A stretch of 53,772 nt of DNA from an uncultured Oscillospiraceae bacterium. Lineage in GTDB: Bacteria > Bacillota > Clostridia > Oscillospirales > Oscillospiraceae. The notes under the pieces were generated by a model, which worked only from the letters and a program-made list of their open reading frames with translations, was not told the origin of the DNA and ran no database searches. A program made the position numbers and the translations under genes. Positions 26,318-34,275 of this stretch are shown piece by piece; the stretch's first letter is position 1; the number at the start of each line of letters is the position of its first letter. The stretch is taken from positions 1 through 53,772 of the forward strand of contig CALWVV010000016.1 in NCBI GenBank assembly GCA_944385035.1, read 5' to 3'.

Positions 26318-27144
26318 GCGGTCCAGCCCCCATCAATCACCAGATTCGAACCGGTCATAAAGGAAGAAGCCTGGGAGGCCAGGAAAATCAGAGCACCGTT
26401 GTACTCATTCTCTTGAGACATTCTGCCCATGGGCATTCTGGCACAGAAGTTGGCCTGGAAGGTGGCGTCCTGGGTATCCCGCCACACACCGGCGGGGGTC
26501 AGGGTGTTTACCCGGATGCCGGACTTACCCCAATAGGTAGCCAGGTAACGGGTCAGGTTATAAATGCCGGACTTTGCGGCGGAATAGGCCACGGGCTTGA
26601 TAAAGGGCACGCCGGTCAATTCCTTCTTGTAGGCGTAGATGTCCTGAATGGGGGAGAGCATACCGTAGATGGAACCCACATTGATGATGGAGCCGCCCTT
26701 GCCGGCCTTGACCATCCGGGCGCCAACCGCCTGGCAAGCCAGGAAGGTGCCAACCAGGTTTACGTCCACCACCTCGCGGAACACTTCCTCGGGGAAGGTC
26801 TCAAAGGGGCCGGACACCTCGGGAGGCGCAGAGGGCTGGGTGTCAATACCGGCATTGTTCACCAGTACGTCGGGGGCGTCATTCCAGGCCGCCTCCATAT
26901 CATCCAGAGCAGCCTCCAACGTAGCCTTCTGGTTGATATCCACAGAGTAGAATCTCAGCTTGGGGTCATGGAGGGCCTCCTCCCCCAGCGTCTTGGCAAT
27001 ACGCTCGTCATTCATGGTGCGGCCCCAGACCGCTACCCGTGCCCCCCGCTGCCACAGCTCCTGGACAAAATTCTTTCCGATCTGTCCCAGGCCACCGGTC
27101 ACAATACAGATTTTGTTTTCAACATCAAAGAGTTTATCGGACAT
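26311..27144 (-). CDS. Short-chain dehydrogenase/reductase
   Basis: A 277-residue SDR oxidoreductase with the TGGLGQIG nucleotide-binding motif at residues 17-24, LVNNAGID, INVGSIYG (catalytic Ser) and YSAAKSG (Tyr-Lys). The insertion SPIQDIYAYKKELTGVPFIKP between Ser and Tyr is longer than usual and may shape the sugar site. It probably oxidises or reduces the imported sugar acid or the aldolase product. It overlaps the aldolase gene by seven bases; AGGAGG precedes the ATG. Confidence 0.9.
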   Translation of the reverse strand: MSDKLFDVENKICIVTGGLGQIGKNFVQELWQRGARVAVWGRTMNDERIAKTLGEEALHDPKLRFYSVDINQKATLEAALDDMEAAWNDAPDVLVNNAGIDTQPSAPPEVSGPFETFPEEVFREVVDVNLVGTFLACQAVGARMVKAGKGGSIINVGSIYGMLSPIQDIYAYKKELTGVPFIKPVAYSAAKSGIYNLTRYLATYWGKSGIRVNTLTPAGVWRDTQDATFQANFCARMPMGRMSQENEYNGALIFLASQASSFMTGSNLVIDGGWTAW

Positions 27145-27206
27145 AATGATGAATCCTCCTTACAATAAAAGCCCTCACGAATCATTTGGAACACATCCCA
27201 AGCTGC

Positions 27207-28478
27207 TCAGGCACCCAGAAGCAGATTGGGCAGGAAGGTAACCACCGGCTCCAAATAAGTAACCAGGAACAAGGTCAGCAGCAGCGGCACCAGGAAGGGA
27301 AGAATGGATTTATATAGGCTTTCCAGCTTCACCTTGTTTACGTCAGAAATGACAAACAGACACACGCCAAAGGGCGGGGTCACCTGGCCGATCATCAGGT
27401 TCAGCACGATCATCACGCCAAAGTGCACCAGGTCCAAATTGAGCTGGGTGGCAATGGGCAGCAGCACAGGCAGCATCAGAGTGAGGATGGCGCCGGGCTC
27501 CATGACCATGCCCAGGATCAACAGCAGAATGTTGATGACCAGCAGGACGACCGCAGGATTGCTGCTCACGCCCAGCACAAAGCTGGAAATCTGCTTGGAG
27601 ATGCCCTCCATAGCCATCACATAGGTGAAGAGCGTGGAAGTGCCGATGATAAACAGGGTGTTGGCAGAGGAGATGGCAGAGTCCTTCAGGCACTTCTTAA
27701 AGCTCTCCCAGTCCAGGGTGCGGTAAACAAACAGGGCAATGATCAGAGAATAGACCACAGCCACGCTGGAGGCCTCAGTGGGGGTGAACCAGCCCAGAGT
27801 GAAGCCGGACAGGATGATCAGCGGGGTAATCAGAGCCAGCACAGAGCTGAAAAATTGCTTCAGCAGGGCCCGCAGACGGAAGGGGTGGCGCTCATACTTG
27901 CGCTTGACGGCAAAGATGTAGATCATGATCATCAGCAGCAGGCCCATCAGCAGGCCGGGCATCACGCCGCCCATAAACAGCTTATCCACACTGACGCTGG
28001 CCACACTGCCGTAGATGATCAAGGGAATGGAAGGCGGGAAAATGGGGCCAATGACGGAGGAAGCGGCCGTCACCGCGCCGGAAAACTCATCGTCATATCC
28101 GTTTTTCCGCATCGCTTCCATTTCAATGGCACCCAGACCGCCGGCATCTGCCACAGCGGAACCGGACATGCCGGCAAAAATAACGCTGGCCACCACATTA
28201 GCATGGGCAAGGCCGCCGGGGATCCAGCCCACGGCCTCTTTTGCGGTGTCAAAAATCTTTTCCGTGATCTTACCTGCATTCATCAGGTTACCGGCCAGAA
28301 TAAACAGAGGCACTGCGATCAGCAAAAAGGAATCAATTCCGCTGACCATCTTCTGGCCGATGACCACCAGGGGATAGTCCAGGGCCAGGCAGCCCAGCAC
28401 CGCAGAGGCGCCAATGGAGATGCTGATAGGGACGCCGATGATCAGAAGGACCACAAACGCCAACAAAAATACTAACAT
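27207..28478 (-). CDS. dctM: TRAP transporter large membrane subunit
   Basis: A 423-residue DctM-type permease with about 12 hydrophobic segments. ILAGNLMNAGKITEKIFD, SVIFAGMSGSAVADAGGLGAIE and GPIFPPSIPLIIYG are the classic TRAP large-subunit motifs. It couples sodium flow to import of the acid delivered by the binding lipoprotein. It follows dctQ by 15 nt in the same operon. Confidence 0.95.
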   Translation of the reverse strand: MLVFLLAFVVLLIIGVPISISIGASAVLGCLALDYPLVVIGQKMVSGIDSFLLIAVPLFILAGNLMNAGKITEKIFDTAKEAVGWIPGGLAHANVVASVIFAGMSGSAVADAGGLGAIEMEAMRKNGYDDEFSGAVTAASSVIGPIFPPSIPLIIYGSVASVSVDKLFMGGVMPGLLMGLLLMIMIYIFAVKRKYERHPFRLRALLKQFFSSVLALITPLIILSGFTLGWFTPTEASSVAVVYSLIIALFVYRTLDWESFKKCLKDSAISSANTLFIIGTSTLFTYVMAMEGISKQISSFVLGVSSNPAVVLLVINILLLILGMVMEPGAILTLMLPVLLPIATQLNLDLVHFGVMIVLNLMIGQVTPPFGVCLFVISDVNKVKLESLYKSILPFLVPLLLTLFLVTYLEPVVTFLPNLLLGA

Positions 28479-28493
28479 ATCTGTGTTCCTCCC

Positions 28494-28997
28494 TTACTTT
28501 TCTTCCTGTGCGCTTTTCCCTCGGGTCAGCGCCATTTCGATGATCTGCTCGACAGATTTCAGTGCGATAAAGGCTCCTGCCACCGCCATGGGGAAATACT
28601 GGACGGTATAGGGAACGCTAAGTGTAAAGGTGGAATAGAACCGGGTGCTGACAAAGGGATACTGGGCCGCAAAGGCAATAATCATGACCACGCCCAGAAT
28701 CAGGCTGAACACCTTGTTGACCAGATACAGCACGTTATAGACCCCGCCCTTTGTACGGGCAATGAGGAAATCCAGGCGCATAAGTCCGTTATGCTCATAC
28801 AGGGGGATCAGACCGATAAAGGCCATCCACAAAAAGGCAATGCCGCATACCTGGATGGTGCCCCGGTAGGACTGGTTGAGGAAATTGCGCCGGCCCAGCT
28901 CCACCACGATCATAACCACCAGGAGGGCAATGGCACACATGCAGATGATCTCACCCACTTTAGCGGCAGCCGCAGTGAATTTTTTCAGCAATTTCAT
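28494..28997 (-). CDS. dctQ: TRAP transporter small membrane subunit
   Basis: A 167-residue four-helix DctQ-type protein (AFLWMAFIGLIPLYEHNGLMRLDFLI is the conserved core). It forms the membrane complex with DctM. The ATG giving MKLLKKF after GAAGGAG is preferred to one 11 codons upstream because that upstream part lies inside the intergenic terminator hairpin region. Confidence 0.92.
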   Translation of the reverse strand: MKLLKKFTAAAAKVGEIICMCAIALLVVMIVVELGRRNFLNQSYRGTIQVCGIAFLWMAFIGLIPLYEHNGLMRLDFLIARTKGGVYNVLYLVNKVFSLILGVVMIIAFAAQYPFVSTRFYSTFTLSVPYTVQYFPMAVAGAFIALKSVEQIIEMALTRGKSAQEEK

Positions 28998-29015
28998 AGC
29001 ATTCTCCTTCTCTAT

Positions 29016-29050
29016 AAAAAACAGTTGCATAGGCTGCGCCTATGCAACTG
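29016..29050 (-). terminator. Intra-operon terminator between dctP and dctQ
   Basis: On the minus strand a 13-pair perfect stem (CAGTTGCATAGGC and complement, three-base loop) is followed by TTTTTT. Lying inside the operon, it should end most transcripts after dctP so that the binding protein is made in excess over the membrane subunits. Confidence 0.8.
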
Positions 29051-29072
29051 TCCGTGCCCGTTGGGTTATATT

Positions 29073-30146
29073 TCAGCGAACCACAGCCAGGATGGCATCC
29101 AGCATCTCCTGGTCATACCAGGTCTCGTTAACGTAGCGCTCATAGTAGCTGTCGCCGCCCAGGGCATCCTTGAAGGACTGCACGTCGGGCTCGAAATCAA
29201 ACTCCACACCGGCGTCCTGCAGGGTCTTGGTGGCGGTCTCATTGTCCTCAGCAATGGTGTCGAAGGAGTACTTGGCAGCGACAACGGCCTGCTCCTTCAG
29301 GATCTCCTGCTGGGCGGGGGTCAGGCTGTTCCAGGTATTGGCGTTGGCAGCCATGGTGCAGCCCATCCACATGTAGTTGATGTTGGAGAAGTACTTGATG
29401 TCGTCGTAGGTAGCGTTGGCAACCAGGTGATAGGTGGCGTTGTCCTGAGCCTCGGCAGTGCCGTTGGACAGGGCCAGGGCCAGCTCGGGCAGAGCCAGAG
29501 CCACAGGAGTGGCACCCAGGGTCTCCCACACGTCCAGATACAGCTGGCTCTCAGGCACGCGGATCTTCAGGCCCACCACGTCCTCAGCGGTGTGAATGGG
29601 ACGGTTGGTGGTGGAGATGTGGCGCATGCCGTTGTCGCCCTCGGCCAGGAAGACCAGGCCGTACTCCTCAAAGCCGTCGAAGATCTGCTCACCGATCTCG
29701 CTGTTGGTCACCTCATAGGCCTGCTCAGCGCTGTCAAAGAGGAAGGGCAGGTCCAGCACCTTGGCCTTCTCATAGAAGGAAGTGAAGCCGGAAGTACCAG
29801 CAAAGATGATATCAATGGTACCCATACGGGTGGACTCGATGGACTCAGCGTCGCTGCCCAGCTCGTTGGAGTGGTGGACATCCAGGGTGATGGCGCCGTC
29901 AGAGGCCTCAGAGACCAGCTCGGCATACTTGATGATGGTCTTGGTGGGAACAGAGTTCTCGTTGCCGGGAGAATAAACAGTCAGAGTAATGGGATCCACA
30001 GCGCCGGAAGCGGAGCTGGAAGCACCGGTGCTGGCAGAACCGGCCTCAGAAGAACCTCCGGTCTGGCTGGTAGAACCGTTGGAACCGCAGGCTACCAGAG
30101 AAATCGCCATGGCCAGCGCCAGGGCAAGGGCAGTAATCTTTTTCAT
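29073..30146 (-). CDS. dctP: TRAP transporter substrate-binding lipoprotein
   Basis: A 357-residue extracytoplasmic binding protein, exported and lipid-anchored: MKKITALALALAMAISLVACG has the lipobox Cys at residue 20. A Ser/Gly-rich linker (about residues 22-48) is followed by the DctP fold; GLKIRVPESQLYLDVWETLGATPVALALPELALALSNG contains the conserved substrate-carboxylate Arg in IRVP. The ATG behind AAAAGGAGG is chosen; the frame is open farther upstream over the operator. Its substrate is probably a sugar acid, judged from the neighbours. Confidence 0.94.
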   Translation of the reverse strand: MKKITALALALAMAISLVACGSNGSTSQTGGSSEAGSASTGASSSASGAVDPITLTVYSPGNENSVPTKTIIKYAELVSEASDGAITLDVHHSNELGSDAESIESTRMGTIDIIFAGTSGFTSFYEKAKVLDLPFLFDSAEQAYEVTNSEIGEQIFDGFEEYGLVFLAEGDNGMRHISTTNRPIHTAEDVVGLKIRVPESQLYLDVWETLGATPVALALPELALALSNGTAEAQDNATYHLVANATYDDIKYFSNINYMWMGCTMAANANTWNSLTPAQQEILKEQAVVAAKYSFDTIAEDNETATKTLQDAGVEFDFEPDVQSFKDALGGDSYYERYVNETWYDQEMLDAILAVVR

Positions 30147-30177
30147 AGCAAATCCTCCTTTTATGTGTTTCCGCAAA

Positions 30178-30221
30178 TTGTCATACAATAAATTGTATGA
30201 CATCCGACATAAGAATATCAA
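30178..30221 (-). promoter_or_regulatory. GntR operator overlapping the dctP promoter
   Basis: A 24-bp palindrome at 30179-30202 (11-base arms TGTCATACAAT, two-base centre) contains TTGTCATACAA, which fits the FadR-type GntR consensus TNGTNNNACNA. On the minus strand TTGATA, 18 nt and TACAAT form the promoter; the -10 lies inside the palindrome, so binding would repress. Confidence 0.8.
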
Positions 30222-30384
30222 ATTCAGGAAAAAAGTCAATTTACAAACTCTCCAAAAAACCAAAGGAATTTTTGGCAATTCTGCCCCTGAACCCCCGGTG
30301 CCTGTTTTTGCCCGCCGTTGTTTTTCATAAAAATACCGGTACCGACAACAGGTCCGTACCGGCTAGCAGATTACAATTTCCTGT

Positions 30385-31089
30385 TCATCCAGGCATCTGA
30401 ATGTTTTGGGACAGGTCCTCCTGCACCTTATCCAGGTGCAGACGCATCTCCCGCTCTGCCAAAGCGGCGTTGCGGCTGCGGATGGCGCTGAAAATATTGG
30501 TATGGGGCACAATGGCGTTTTGCACATTTTGATGCACCTGGAAGGTTTTGCTGCGGAAGGTCTGCATTCCCTGGCACACATGGCTGTTGATCTCCATCAG
30601 CAGCTTATTATCGCTTCCCTCCACAATGGTGGAATGAAACTGCTCATCCAGCCGGGCAATAAGCACCGCATCCTCCTCTTCCACCGCAATCAGGAAGCTA
30701 TGGTGAATGTCTTCCAGGCGGCGAATGGCATCGTCCGAGGCACGCTCCGCCATCAGCCGGGCAGCCATGGGCTCCAGAGCCGTACGAATTTCGATGGAGC
30801 TGCGCAGTTCCTTCTCATTCTCCACCAGCCAATCAACCGCGCTGGCCTCCCCGTCCTCTCCAAAATTCTCCGCCGCAAATGCCCCCCGTCCCGGACGGAT
30901 ATCCACAAAGCCTTTGGCTTGAAGAAGGCGGAACGCCTCGCGAATGGTGCCTCTGCCCACGCCCAGGCGCTGACACAGCTCCATCTCCGCTGGAAGCTTC
31001 TCCCCCGGCTTGCACTGACCACTGAGAATCAGTTCTTTGATCCGATCCTCCACCTGCTGCACAATGGGAACTCGGGTAATGGGTTCCAT
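30385..31089 (-). CDS. FadR-type GntR transcriptional regulator
   Basis: A 234-residue regulator. The N-terminal winged helix runs over residues 10-75 (GEKLPAEMELCQRLGVGRGTIREAFRLLQAKGFVDIRPGRGAF). The C-terminal part is an all-helical FCD-type effector domain with ARLDEQFHSTIVEGSDNKLL, where the Asp and His residues of the usual metal/acid site are seen. FadR-type proteins near TRAP genes typically sense the imported sugar acid or its first product. Own promoter upstream; operator-like TTGTCATACAA sites at both this gene and dctP. Confidence 0.92.
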   Translation of the reverse strand: MEPITRVPIVQQVEDRIKELILSGQCKPGEKLPAEMELCQRLGVGRGTIREAFRLLQAKGFVDIRPGRGAFAAENFGEDGEASAVDWLVENEKELRSSIEIRTALEPMAARLMAERASDDAIRRLEDIHHSFLIAVEEEDAVLIARLDEQFHSTIVEGSDNKLLMEINSHVCQGMQTFRSKTFQVHQNVQNAIVPHTNIFSAIRSRNAALAEREMRLHLDKVQEDLSQNIQMPG

Positions 31090-31114
31090 ATGACGTACCT
31101 CCTGAAGTTGACGG

Positions 31115-31192
31115 GTGATTTTGTTCTATTGTATCCTGTAATACACGCATATGTCAAGTGATTTTGTTCTTTTGTCGGTTGTCATACAATTG
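31115..31192 (-). promoter_or_regulatory. Promoter and operator region of the gntR gene
   Basis: On the minus strand TTGACA, 18 nt and TACAAT form a strong promoter (31128-31157). A 13-base direct repeat, GTGATTTTGTTCT on the plus strand, flanks it exactly, at 31115-31127 and 31158-31170. A TTGTCATACAA site at 31179-31189 repeats the dctP operator half. Autoregulation is likely. Confidence 0.7.
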
Positions 31193-31204
31193 CCTCTTTT
31201 TCGT

Positions 31205-31240
31205 TTTCAGCTTTATTTCAGGAAATTGTGCTAGTATAAT
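31205..31240 (+). promoter_or_regulatory. TTTCAG direct-repeat box and promoter of the two-component genes
   Basis: TTTCAG at 31205 and 31216 are 11 nt apart, one helical turn, as usual for OmpR-type binding sites. A perfect TATAAT follows at 31235, so the boxes cover the -35 area. The same repeat precedes the ABC operon. Confidence 0.65.
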
Positions 31241-31265
31241 AAAACACAATGGGGAGGAATTTGCC

Positions 31266-31958
31266 GTGAAAATTTTGCTGATTGAAGATGAAACCTTACT
31301 GGTTGATTCCATCGCGGCCATTCTCAGAGGAAAAGGGTTTGAGGTAGAAACCGTCTATGATGGGGAATCGGGCGCTCAATACGCCGAGCTTGGCGTCTAC
31401 GACCTGCTCATATTAGACGTGATGATGCCCAAAATGGACGGCTACACGGTGGCCAGACAGGTACGCGCCAAGCATTTGGGCACGCCCATTTTGATGCTCA
31501 CCGCCCGCTCCAGTCTGGAGGACCGGATCACCGGCCTCAACGCCGGTGCGGACTACTACCTCACCAAACCTTTCGATATGCGGGAGCTGTTGGCCTGCAT
31601 CAACGCCCTGCTGCGCCGCCAGGGGGCCCAGGTGGACGAGGTTACTTTTGGCAATACCGCCCTGGACCTCGCCTCCGCCACGCTCATCTGCTCCACCAAC
31701 AGCATCCCTCTCTCCTCCAAGGAATTTGACATCATGCGCGCCCTGCTCCAATCCGGCGGCCGCAACCTGACCAAGGAAGTGCTGCTCGCCCGTGTGTGGG
31801 GTTACGACTCGGATGCGGTGGAAAATAACGTGGAGGTATACATCGGATTTTTACGCAAGAAGCTGGCCAGCATCGGCTCCAATGTGCGCATAGTGGCCAG
31901 ACGCAGACTTGGATACCATCTGGAGGTGGGAGAAGATGATTCAGAAGCTGCGCTTTAA
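31266..31958 (+). CDS. OmpR/PhoB-type response regulator
   Basis: A 230-residue regulator: receiver domain 1-115 with phospho-acceptor Asp51 in DLLILDVMMPKMDG, acidic pocket in LIEDE, conserved Thr/Lys (MLTARSS, LTKPFD), and a C-terminal winged-helix domain from about residue 130 (LSSKEFDIMRALLQSGGRNLTKEVLLARVWGYDSDAVENNVEVYI). The GTG start after GGGGAGG is chosen because it begins the receiver fold directly. It overlaps the kinase gene by 23 nt. Confidence 0.95.
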   Translation: MKILLIEDETLLVDSIAAILRGKGFEVETVYDGESGAQYAELGVYDLLILDVMMPKMDGYTVARQVRAKHLGTPILMLTARSSLEDRITGLNAGADYYLTKPFDMRELLACINALLRRQGAQVDEVTFGNTALDLASATLICSTNSIPLSSKEFDIMRALLQSGGRNLTKEVLLARVWGYDSDAVENNVEVYIGFLRKKLASIGSNVRIVARRRLGYHLEVGEDDSEAAL

Positions 31959-33183
31959 GTTTGTCCTCATCAACATGAGCATTGTGACCATCATGCTCTG
32001 CGTCATCCTGGGGCTGGTTTTCTATTTTACCAGCGCAGATTTGGAACGGGAGAGTATCCGCATGATGGAGAGCATTGCCGCCCAGCCCTTTCAGCAGGGC
32101 ACCCCTATGGAGCTGGGCGAGGATGTGCGCCTGCCTTTTTTTACCCTGCAGCTGGGCCCTCGCGGGGAACTCATCTCGGCCGGGGGCGGCTATTATGACC
32201 TGTCTGACGGGGATTTTCTGGATCACCTGGTCCAGCAGATTTTCGCCTCTCACAAGCGGCTGGGCGTGCTGCCGGAATATAACCTGCGCTATTACCGAAT
32301 GGACACTCCCGCCAGTCAATATCTGGTCTTTGCCGATATTTCCAGCGAAATGGCCACTCTGGACGGGCTGAGAAGCACCTGTCTGCTTATTGGCGCGCTG
32401 AGCTTTTTTGCCTTTTTATGGGTCAGTATTCTGCTGTCCCGGTGGGCGGTAAAGCCCGTGGATCGGGCCTGGAAGCAGCAGCGGGACTTCGTAGCGGCCG
32501 CCTCTCACGAACTGAAAACTCCCCTTACCGTGATCATGGCCAATGCAGAGCTTATGCAGGATCCGGACTATGGGGAGGAAAACCGAATCAAATTTTTGGA
32601 CAACATTCTGGTCATGTCCCGCCAGATGCGCCGGCTGGTGGAACAGATGCTCACCCTTGCCCAGACGGACAGCGCCCAATTGCGGGAAAATTTTGCTCCG
32701 GTAAACCTGAGCCATCTGGTGTCCCAGTCCATTCTTACCTTTGAACCGGTTTTCTATGAAAAGGGCTTGTCCCTGTCCGTCCAGGCAGGCGATAACATCC
32801 AGGTGATGGGAGAGGAGGGACAGCTGCGCCAACTGCTGGGTATTTTTCTGGACAATGCCCAAAAGTACTCCCGCGCCGGCGGCGCTACCCAGGTCAGCGT
32901 GGACAAGCGGGAAAAGAAGGGACGCTGCCGGATCACCGTGGCCAACCAGGGGGAACCGATCCCCCCGGAGGATCTGCAAAATATTTTCAAACGCTTTTAC
33001 CGCATGGACAAGGCCCGCAGCCGAAACGGGAGCTTTGGGTTGGGGCTGGCCATTGCCCAGGGCATCGCAGAGCAGCACCGTGGAACGATCTGGGCGGAAA
33101 GCAGTGGAGGATGGAACCGCTTTTTCGTGGAGCTTCCTTGTCATATCACCCATACGACCTTCCGTAAAACGGCCGGGACATAA
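31936..33183 (+). CDS. Sensor histidine kinase paired with the OmpR-type regulator
   Basis: A 415-residue membrane kinase. Helix 1 is at about residues 10-32, an outside sensor region at 33-150 and helix 2 at about 151-168. The HisKA box DFVAAASHELKTPLTV has the phospho-acceptor His191, followed by N, G1 and G2 boxes (FLDNAQKYS; GSFGLGLAI). The link between helix 2 and the H-box is only about 20 residues, too short for a full HAMP domain. The stop codon lies in the loop of the terminator. The signal is unknown. Confidence 0.94.
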   Translation: MIQKLRFKFVLINMSIVTIMLCVILGLVFYFTSADLERESIRMMESIAAQPFQQGTPMELGEDVRLPFFTLQLGPRGELISAGGGYYDLSDGDFLDHLVQQIFASHKRLGVLPEYNLRYYRMDTPASQYLVFADISSEMATLDGLRSTCLLIGALSFFAFLWVSILLSRWAVKPVDRAWKQQRDFVAAASHELKTPLTVIMANAELMQDPDYGEENRIKFLDNILVMSRQMRRLVEQMLTLAQTDSAQLRENFAPVNLSHLVSQSILTFEPVFYEKGLSLSVQAGDNIQVMGEEGQLRQLLGIFLDNAQKYSRAGGATQVSVDKREKKGRCRITVANQGEPIPPEDLQNIFKRFYRMDKARSRNGSFGLGLAIAQGIAEQHRGTIWAESSGGWNRFFVELPCHITHTTFRKTAGT

Positions 33184-33203
33184 ATTTGTCCCGGCCGTTT
33201 TAC
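33164..33203 (+). terminator. Terminator overlapping the kinase stop codon
   Basis: A perfect 17-pair stem starting GTAAAACGGCCGGGACA has a six-base loop that contains the TAA stop of the kinase. It separates the regulatory pair from the ABC operon, which has its own promoter. Confidence 0.8.
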
Positions 33204-33215
33204 ATTGCTTGTCTT

Positions 33216-33248
33216 TTTCAGCGTCCTTTCAGGATTGGTGCTTATAAT
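33216..33248 (+). promoter_or_regulatory. TTTCAG direct-repeat box and promoter of the ABC operon
   Basis: TTTCAG at 33216 and 33227, again 11 nt apart, is followed by TATAAT at 33243. The match to the regulator's own promoter suggests control by the adjacent OmpR-type regulator. The distance from box to -10 is three bases shorter than in the other promoter. Confidence 0.65.
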
Positions 33249-33300
33249 AGCTCCAGACACCACCGCTGCATAGCAGCGAAACGTGCAAGGAGGTCAAAGC

Positions 33301-34275
33301 ATGATCACAGTGGAACACCTGACAAAATGCTACGGTGATTTCATGGCGGTCAAGGACCTCTCCTTTGAGATTGAGGAGGGGCATGTATACGGCTTTTTGG
33401 GGCCCAACGGCGCCGGCAAGTCCACCACCATGAATATTATGACCGGCTGTCTTTCCGCCACAGGGGGCCATGTACGAATTGACGGCCACGACATCTTCGA
33501 AGAGCCCAAACAGGCCAAAAAGCTCATCGGTTACCTGCCTGAACAGCCGCCGCTCTATCTCAATGAGACGCCTGTGGAGTATCTGCACTTTGTAGGCCAG
33601 GCCAAGGGGCTAAAAGGCGGGGAGCTGGAGACTCAAATTCAGGAAGTGATGGAACTGACCCGGAACCAGGACATGCGAAACCGCTCCATCGCGGCCTTGT
33701 CCAAAGGCTATCGCCAGCGGGTAGGCATTGCCCAGGCCCTGTTGGGACGGCCCAAGGTCATCATCCTGGACGAGCCAACAGTGGGCCTGGACCCCATCCA
33801 GATCATTGAGATCCGGGATCTCATTCGCCAGCTCGGCCAGGACCACACGGTTATTTTCAGCTCCCACATTCTCTCTGAGGTCCAAACCATCTGCGACCAG
33901 ATCCTGATGATCGCCCACGGACAGCTTGTTGCCTTTGACCGGCCGGAAAACCTGGAAAAGCGCCTGCTCTCCCCCAATGAGATCACCCTCTCCACCGATG
34001 CCGCAGCCGACGAGGCCGTCCAAATCCTCACCCAGGTGGAGCATTTGTCTCAGGTGGACGTGGTTGGAACAGAGCTCGGTATCACCACTCTGCGCTTGAA
34101 AACAGACGCGGAAGACATCCACACCGTCTCCCGTGCCATTTTCTTCGCCTTTGCCCGGTCCGGCAAGGCGCTTTTGGAACTATCCCTCAAGAAGGCCAAC
34201 CTGGAGGACATTTTCCTGGAACTGACGGAACAACAGGAGAAACCGGCCGGAGAACAGGAGGCGGATACGCTGTGA
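33301..34275 (+). CDS. ABC transporter ATPase (GldA/CcmA-like)
   Basis: A 324-residue ATPase: Walker A GPNGAGKSTTMN (residues 38-49), Q loop LPEQPPLYLNETP, signature LSKGYRQRVGIA and Walker B VIILDEPTVGLD. A C-terminal extension of about 100 residues follows the core, as in GldA-type proteins. It powers the permease encoded next (overlap of four bases). This gene set resembles the gliding-associated GldAFG ABC system, which is also found in non-gliding bacteria with unknown function. Confidence 0.92.
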   Translation: MITVEHLTKCYGDFMAVKDLSFEIEEGHVYGFLGPNGAGKSTTMNIMTGCLSATGGHVRIDGHDIFEEPKQAKKLIGYLPEQPPLYLNETPVEYLHFVGQAKGLKGGELETQIQEVMELTRNQDMRNRSIAALSKGYRQRVGIAQALLGRPKVIILDEPTVGLDPIQIIEIRDLIRQLGQDHTVIFSSHILSEVQTICDQILMIAHGQLVAFDRPENLEKRLLSPNEITLSTDAAADEAVQILTQVEHLSQVDVVGTELGITTLRLKTDAEDIHTVSRAIFFAFARSGKALLELSLKKANLEDIFLELTEQQEKPAGEQEADTL

